A DNA stretch of 64,000 bases from the NCBI RefSeq assembly GCF_000308475.2, contig NZ_BAFT02000027.1, positions 62,001-126,000 of the forward strand, given 5' to 3'. The translations under genes and the position numbers were made by a program. Shown here piece after piece: positions 61,120 through 64,000 of this stretch. Position 1 is the stretch's first letter; each line of letters starts with the position of its first letter. The notes below the pieces were generated by a model that did not search any database, was not told the DNA's origin, and saw only the letters and a program-made list of their open reading frames with translations. This stretch comes from Nocardia brasiliensis NBRC 14402 (GTDB lineage Bacteria > Actinomycetota > Actinomycetes > Mycobacteriales > Mycobacteriaceae).

Positions 61120-62082
61120 ATGCCCGTGATCTCGACCTCTGCTGTCCGCACGACCGCGTTGGGAGCCGCTGGGGCGGCGGTGGCCGGAATCGGCTACGCC
61201 TCGCTGGTCGAACGCAACGCCTTCGTTCTGCGGGAGGCAACCATGCCGGTGCTCGCGCCGGGGTCGTCCTCGCTGCGGGTGCTACACATCAGCGATCTGC
61301 ACATGACGCCCGGCCAGAAGCACAAGCAGCAGTGGCTGCGCGAACTGGACCGGCTGGAGCCGGATCTGGTCGTCAACACCGGCGACAACCTCTCCCACCA
61401 GAAGTCGGTACCCGCGGTAGTCCAGGCCCTCGGCGGATTGCTTTCCCGCCCGGGGCTTTTCGTTTTCGGGAGCAACGACTACTTCGCGCCGGTGCCGAAG
61501 AACCCGCTGAAATACTTCAAGAAGGACCACCGGCGCGTCTACGGCGCACCGCTGCCGTGGAAAGACCTGCGCGCGGCCTTCACCGAGCGCGGCTGGCTGG
61601 ACCTGACGCACGTGCGCCGCGACCTCGAGGTGGCCGGCATCCGCATCGCCACCGCGGGCGTGGACGACCCGCACCTGCAGCGGGACCGCTACGACACCAT
61701 CGCCGGCACCCCGAACCCGTTGGCGGACTTACGCATCGGCCTGACCCACTCCCCCGAGCCGCGGGTGCTGGACCGCTTCGCCGACGACGGCTACGACCTG
61801 GTCATGGCCGGGCACACGCACGGCGGTCAGCTGTGCCTGCCCGGTTACGGCGCGCTGGTCACCAACTGCGGGATCGACCGGTCCCGGGTGAAGGGTCCGT
61901 CGAAGTGGGGTGAGCACACCCAGCTGCACGTCTCCGCGGGTGTCGGCACCTCGCCGTGGGCGCCGTACCGCTTCTGCTGCCGCCCCGAGGCGACCCTGTT
62001 GACGCTGGTCGCCGCGCCCCCGAAGCGTCCGGCGACAGACTCGGGCCAGGGCGTGTCCGCATCGGAGGCCATCGCCCGCTAA
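61120..62082 (+). CDS. Membrane-anchored metallophosphoesterase
   Basis: A 320-aa calcineurin-like phosphoesterase. An N-terminal hydrophobic segment (TTALGAAGAAVAGIGYASLV) is followed by the metal motifs ISDLHMTP, VVNTGDNLS, FVFGSNDY (GSND for GNHD), GLTHSPEP and MAGHTHGGQL. It probably acts on phosphoesters at the outer membrane face. ATG 61120 is 6 nt after TATGCT (61108-61113), fitting leaderless translation. It neighbours ponA2 and YqeY as in mycobacteria. Confidence 0.93.
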   Translation: MPVISTSAVRTTALGAAGAAVAGIGYASLVERNAFVLREATMPVLAPGSSSLRVLHISDLHMTPGQKHKQQWLRELDRLEPDLVVNTGDNLSHQKSVPAVVQALGGLLSRPGLFVFGSNDYFAPVPKNPLKYFKKDHRRVYGAPLPWKDLRAAFTERGWLDLTHVRRDLEVAGIRIATAGVDDPHLQRDRYDTIAGTPNPLADLRIGLTHSPEPRVLDRFADDGYDLVMAGHTHGGQLCLPGYGALVTNCGIDRSRVKGPSKWGEHTQLHVSAGVGTSPWAPYRFCCRPEATLLTLVAAPPKRPATDSGQGVSASEAIAR

Positions 62083-62120
62083 GGTCGCGTGCCGAGACTT
62101 GTGTCAGGCAGGGGACAACT

Positions 62121-63641
62121 GTGAGTGGATTCGACGACCGGCGCAACGACCCGACGGTTCTGGGCCAGCCCGGTGTGCCGTACCCGTACCCGTCCGGCGA
62201 CGCCCAATTCGACCCGTCCGCACCCCAGGACGCGGGTGCCGAACAGCAGGGCCGGCCGTGGAAGCGGGACTCCGGCTTCCATCAAACCTGGCAGCCGCCG
62301 GCCGGCTGGGCCGAACGCCAGGCCGAAGCGGGCCAGGGCGCCGATCCCACGCTGCAATGGCAGCCGAATGCCGCTGTGCCCGACCAGCATGCCGGAGCCG
62401 ACCCGAATCAGGCACGCCCCAACTATCAGTGGCAGCCGGGGCCGAGCGCGCCCGCGCCGACGGTGCAGTGGCAGCCGGGCGGCACCGCCCAGCCCGCAGG
62501 ATGGCAGTCCCCGGCGCAGGCCGACCCGACGCTGCTGGCACAGCCGGTGTCAGGCGGCACCGCGCCGGGCGGCAGTCTCGGTGGTGAACCGGCAGGGCTG
62601 TGGCAGCCGAGCCTGGGGGCCGACCCGAATCAGCATCGTGCGGCCGAAGCCGCGCCGACGCTGCTCGGTTATCCACAGGCCACTCGACTAGGCCAGCCCG
62701 ACCCCGGACTGCAATGGCAGCCGGCACCCGGCCAGTACGGCGAGGTGCCGCCGATCGAGCAATATCAAGCACCCGCGTACGGCACGCCGCAGTACGGTCG
62801 GCCGAGCGGCTACGGGCCGCAGGGCGGGTTCGGCGGGCCGCCGCAGGCGCCCGGCCACGGCACGGGCGGACAACAACCGGGTGGCCGCGGCAAAGCGGCG
62901 CTGCTGATCGGGCTCGTGGTGCTCTTGGTCGTGGCGGGTGCGGTAACAGCGGTCACGCTGGCCAAGCGCGGCTCGGACAACTCTGCGGCGCAAGAGAACT
63001 CACCGTCGATGGTGAGCGCGCTCACGCCGAGCGCCAGCACCGAGCCGGCGCCGACCAAGACCACCTCTGCGGCGCCGACCACCAACCCCAACGGCCGCAA
63101 CGAAACCCCCGTGATCCCCGGCTATCAGGTCGTCGTCGCGCCCGACCGCGGTGCCGCGTACGACGTGCCCAGCGGCTGGACGATCGCGCCGGAGACGGCC
63201 ATCGGCGGGTTCGGCGAACCACCGAACGCGGTCGCGGGCAAGGGATATGCCAGCGACGGCAAGGGCTACTGCCCCGGCTCCACCCGCACCGTGTCCTTCC
63301 TCACCGGTTCGCAGAGCCCCGATTCCGCCACGGCGGCAACCGATCTCGGCACCCGAACGGCCAAACTCGCCTACACCGCCTCGTCCAACGGCACACCGAG
63401 CGCGCCGGTGCCGCTCGAATCGCTGGACGGCACCCAGCACGGCATGTTCGTGGAAACCAAGGGCACCGTCACCCAGGCCAAGCCCGGCTGCGCGACGGCC
63501 TACTCCGTCTTCACCGTGGCCTACCCCACCGACAGCGGCAACTTCGTCATGGTGATCGCCGCCGACACCGGCGTGCCGAACGCCCTCGACGCCGACACCG
63601 CCAAGCGCATCTTCACCAGCATCCGCGCGCACGACGGCTAG
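62121..63641 (+). CDS. Pro/Gln-rich single-pass membrane protein of unknown function
   Basis: A 506-aa protein. The cytoplasmic N-terminal about 260 residues are low complexity with repeats of the type LQWQP, YQWQPG, VQWQPGG and recurring DPTLL or APTLLG boxes. One membrane helix (AALLIGLVVLLVVAGAVTAVTLA) follows, then a Ser/Thr/Pro stalk and an exported domain of about 180 residues with two Cys (KGYCPGSTRTVSF, KPGCATAYSVF) that may pair. The exported domain family was not recognised. The GTG at 62121 follows AGGGGA. The FHA-target-like Thr repeats suggest kinase or scaffold contacts, but this is speculative. Confidence 0.75.
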   Translation: MSGFDDRRNDPTVLGQPGVPYPYPSGDAQFDPSAPQDAGAEQQGRPWKRDSGFHQTWQPPAGWAERQAEAGQGADPTLQWQPNAAVPDQHAGADPNQARPNYQWQPGPSAPAPTVQWQPGGTAQPAGWQSPAQADPTLLAQPVSGGTAPGGSLGGEPAGLWQPSLGADPNQHRAAEAAPTLLGYPQATRLGQPDPGLQWQPAPGQYGEVPPIEQYQAPAYGTPQYGRPSGYGPQGGFGGPPQAPGHGTGGQQPGGRGKAALLIGLVVLLVVAGAVTAVTLAKRGSDNSAAQENSPSMVSALTPSASTEPAPTKTTSAAPTTNPNGRNETPVIPGYQVVVAPDRGAAYDVPSGWTIAPETAIGGFGEPPNAVAGKGYASDGKGYCPGSTRTVSFLTGSQSPDSATAATDLGTRTAKLAYTASSNGTPSAPVPLESLDGTQHGMFVETKGTVTQAKPGCATAYSVFTVAYPTDSGNFVMVIAADTGVPNALDADTAKRIFTSIRAHDG

Positions 63642-63721
63642 ACCACGTCGCGATACCCCCGCTGAACAGGCGGTTTAACGTCCAGGCCGTCCCTGTTGTA
63701 AGCTACTGCAGGTTCGATTCA

Positions 63722-63796
<75 letters not shown>

Positions 63797-63813
63797 TCGT
63801 GGTTGAGACGAAC

Positions 63814-63847
63814 ACTCTGCCCCGGCCTTCATCGGCCGGGGCAGAGT
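63814..63847. terminator. Terminator after tRNA-Pro
   Basis: ACTCTGCCCCGGCC (63814-63827) and GGCCGGGGCAGAGT (63834-63847) form a 14-bp perfect stem with a 6-nt loop. It serves the tRNA and probably also the convergent TetR-like gene. Confidence 0.85.
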
Positions 63848-63862
63848 CGTATCCGGGGTAGG

Positions 63863-64000
63863 TCACGCTCGCTCGGCGGCGGTTATTTCTTGGGCGATGC
63901 CGTTGAGGATGATCTCCAGGGTGACGGTGAAGTCCGGGTCCTCGGTGGGGTCGGCGGGGGTGGCGGGTGGGGGTCGAAGACGGTGGAGCTGAAGAGTTTC
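63863..64000 (-). CDS. Probable TetR-family regulator, C-terminal fragment
   Basis: The last 45 codons of a gene that enters from the right edge; stop at 63863-63865. The end reads ...DFTVTLEIILNGIAQEITAAERA, which resembles the final helix of TetR-family regulators (FxxxLEIILDGI). The proline-rich stretch before it is compatible with the linker before that helix. The DNA-binding part is outside the window, so the assignment is tentative. Confidence 0.45.
   Translation of the reverse strand, partial: ETLQLHRLRPPPATPADPTEDPDFTVTLEIILNGIAQEITAAERA

Overview
The window is high-GC DNA from a mycolic-acid actinobacterium of the Nocardia/Rhodococcus/Mycobacterium group, most likely Nocardia. The evidence is GTG and TTG starts, leaderless-looking starts, WhiB, SAM-IV riboswitch and Ms1-type RNA signals, and gene order. 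From about 17.5 to 62 kb the order holB, topA, cspA, DEAH helicase, tad/ssd pilus-type locus, HAD phosphatase, Ms1-like RNA, Fic-like protein, dpp transporter, acs, holin-like protein, ephE, marP, NUDIX, TlpA, nth, crp, MBL hydrolase, RidA, two ArsA ATPases, whiB4, ponA2, YqeY and metallophosphoesterase matches, from memory, the M. tuberculosis Rv3644c-Rv3683 segment. No database search was run.

Region 1 (1-17.4 kb) is accessory. It holds a YbaK fragment, a flavin reductase, a HigBA-type toxin-antitoxin pair, a class V aminotransferase behind a SAM-IV riboswitch, a LysE exporter, and a TGATG-coupled pair: a Pls-type single-module synthetase with a hand-read lysine-like specificity code, then an M1 aminopeptidase. 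After these come small stress or unknown proteins, including an internally duplicated 467-aa protein, an ECF42-type sigma factor with its YCII/DGPF partner, and a CooC/ArsA-like ATPase.

Region 2 (17.4-26.2 kb) has tRNA-Thr(CGT), holB, a PfpI/DinB pair, topA, cspA and a helicase with a DUF1998-type C-terminus.

Region 3 (26.5-33.4 kb, minus strand) is the tad/ssd locus and the most unusual part. Genes are linked by ATGA, TGATG or CTGA stop-start overlaps. The junctions have grown by tandem, diverged duplication of the stop-start junction or the adjoining gene end (66-nt, 60-63-nt, 93-99-nt and about 100-120-nt units). The spacers become chains of coupled mini-ORFs, and the last TadE-like gene gains a long Arg-rich repeat extension. 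I know of no description of this pattern.

Region 4 (33.4-43.2 kb) has a possible 24-codon gene with two DnaA-box-like sites and two hairpins, a HAD phosphatase, an Ms1-like 6S-type RNA of about 300 nt, a repeat with a core in opposite orientations, a Fic-like protein, a MarR regulator with paired operators next to a hydrolase, and a dppABC-DF peptide transporter.

Region 5 (43.5-64 kb) is conserved core: acetyl-CoA synthetase, NhaA, holin-like protein, EphE, MarP protease, NUDIX, TlpA-like thioredoxin, endonuclease III, Crp, MBL hydrolase, RidA, twin ArsA-family ATPases, WhiB4, PonA2, YqeY, a metallophosphoesterase, a Pro/Gln-rich membrane protein, tRNA-Pro(CGG) and the C-terminal end of a probable TetR regulator.
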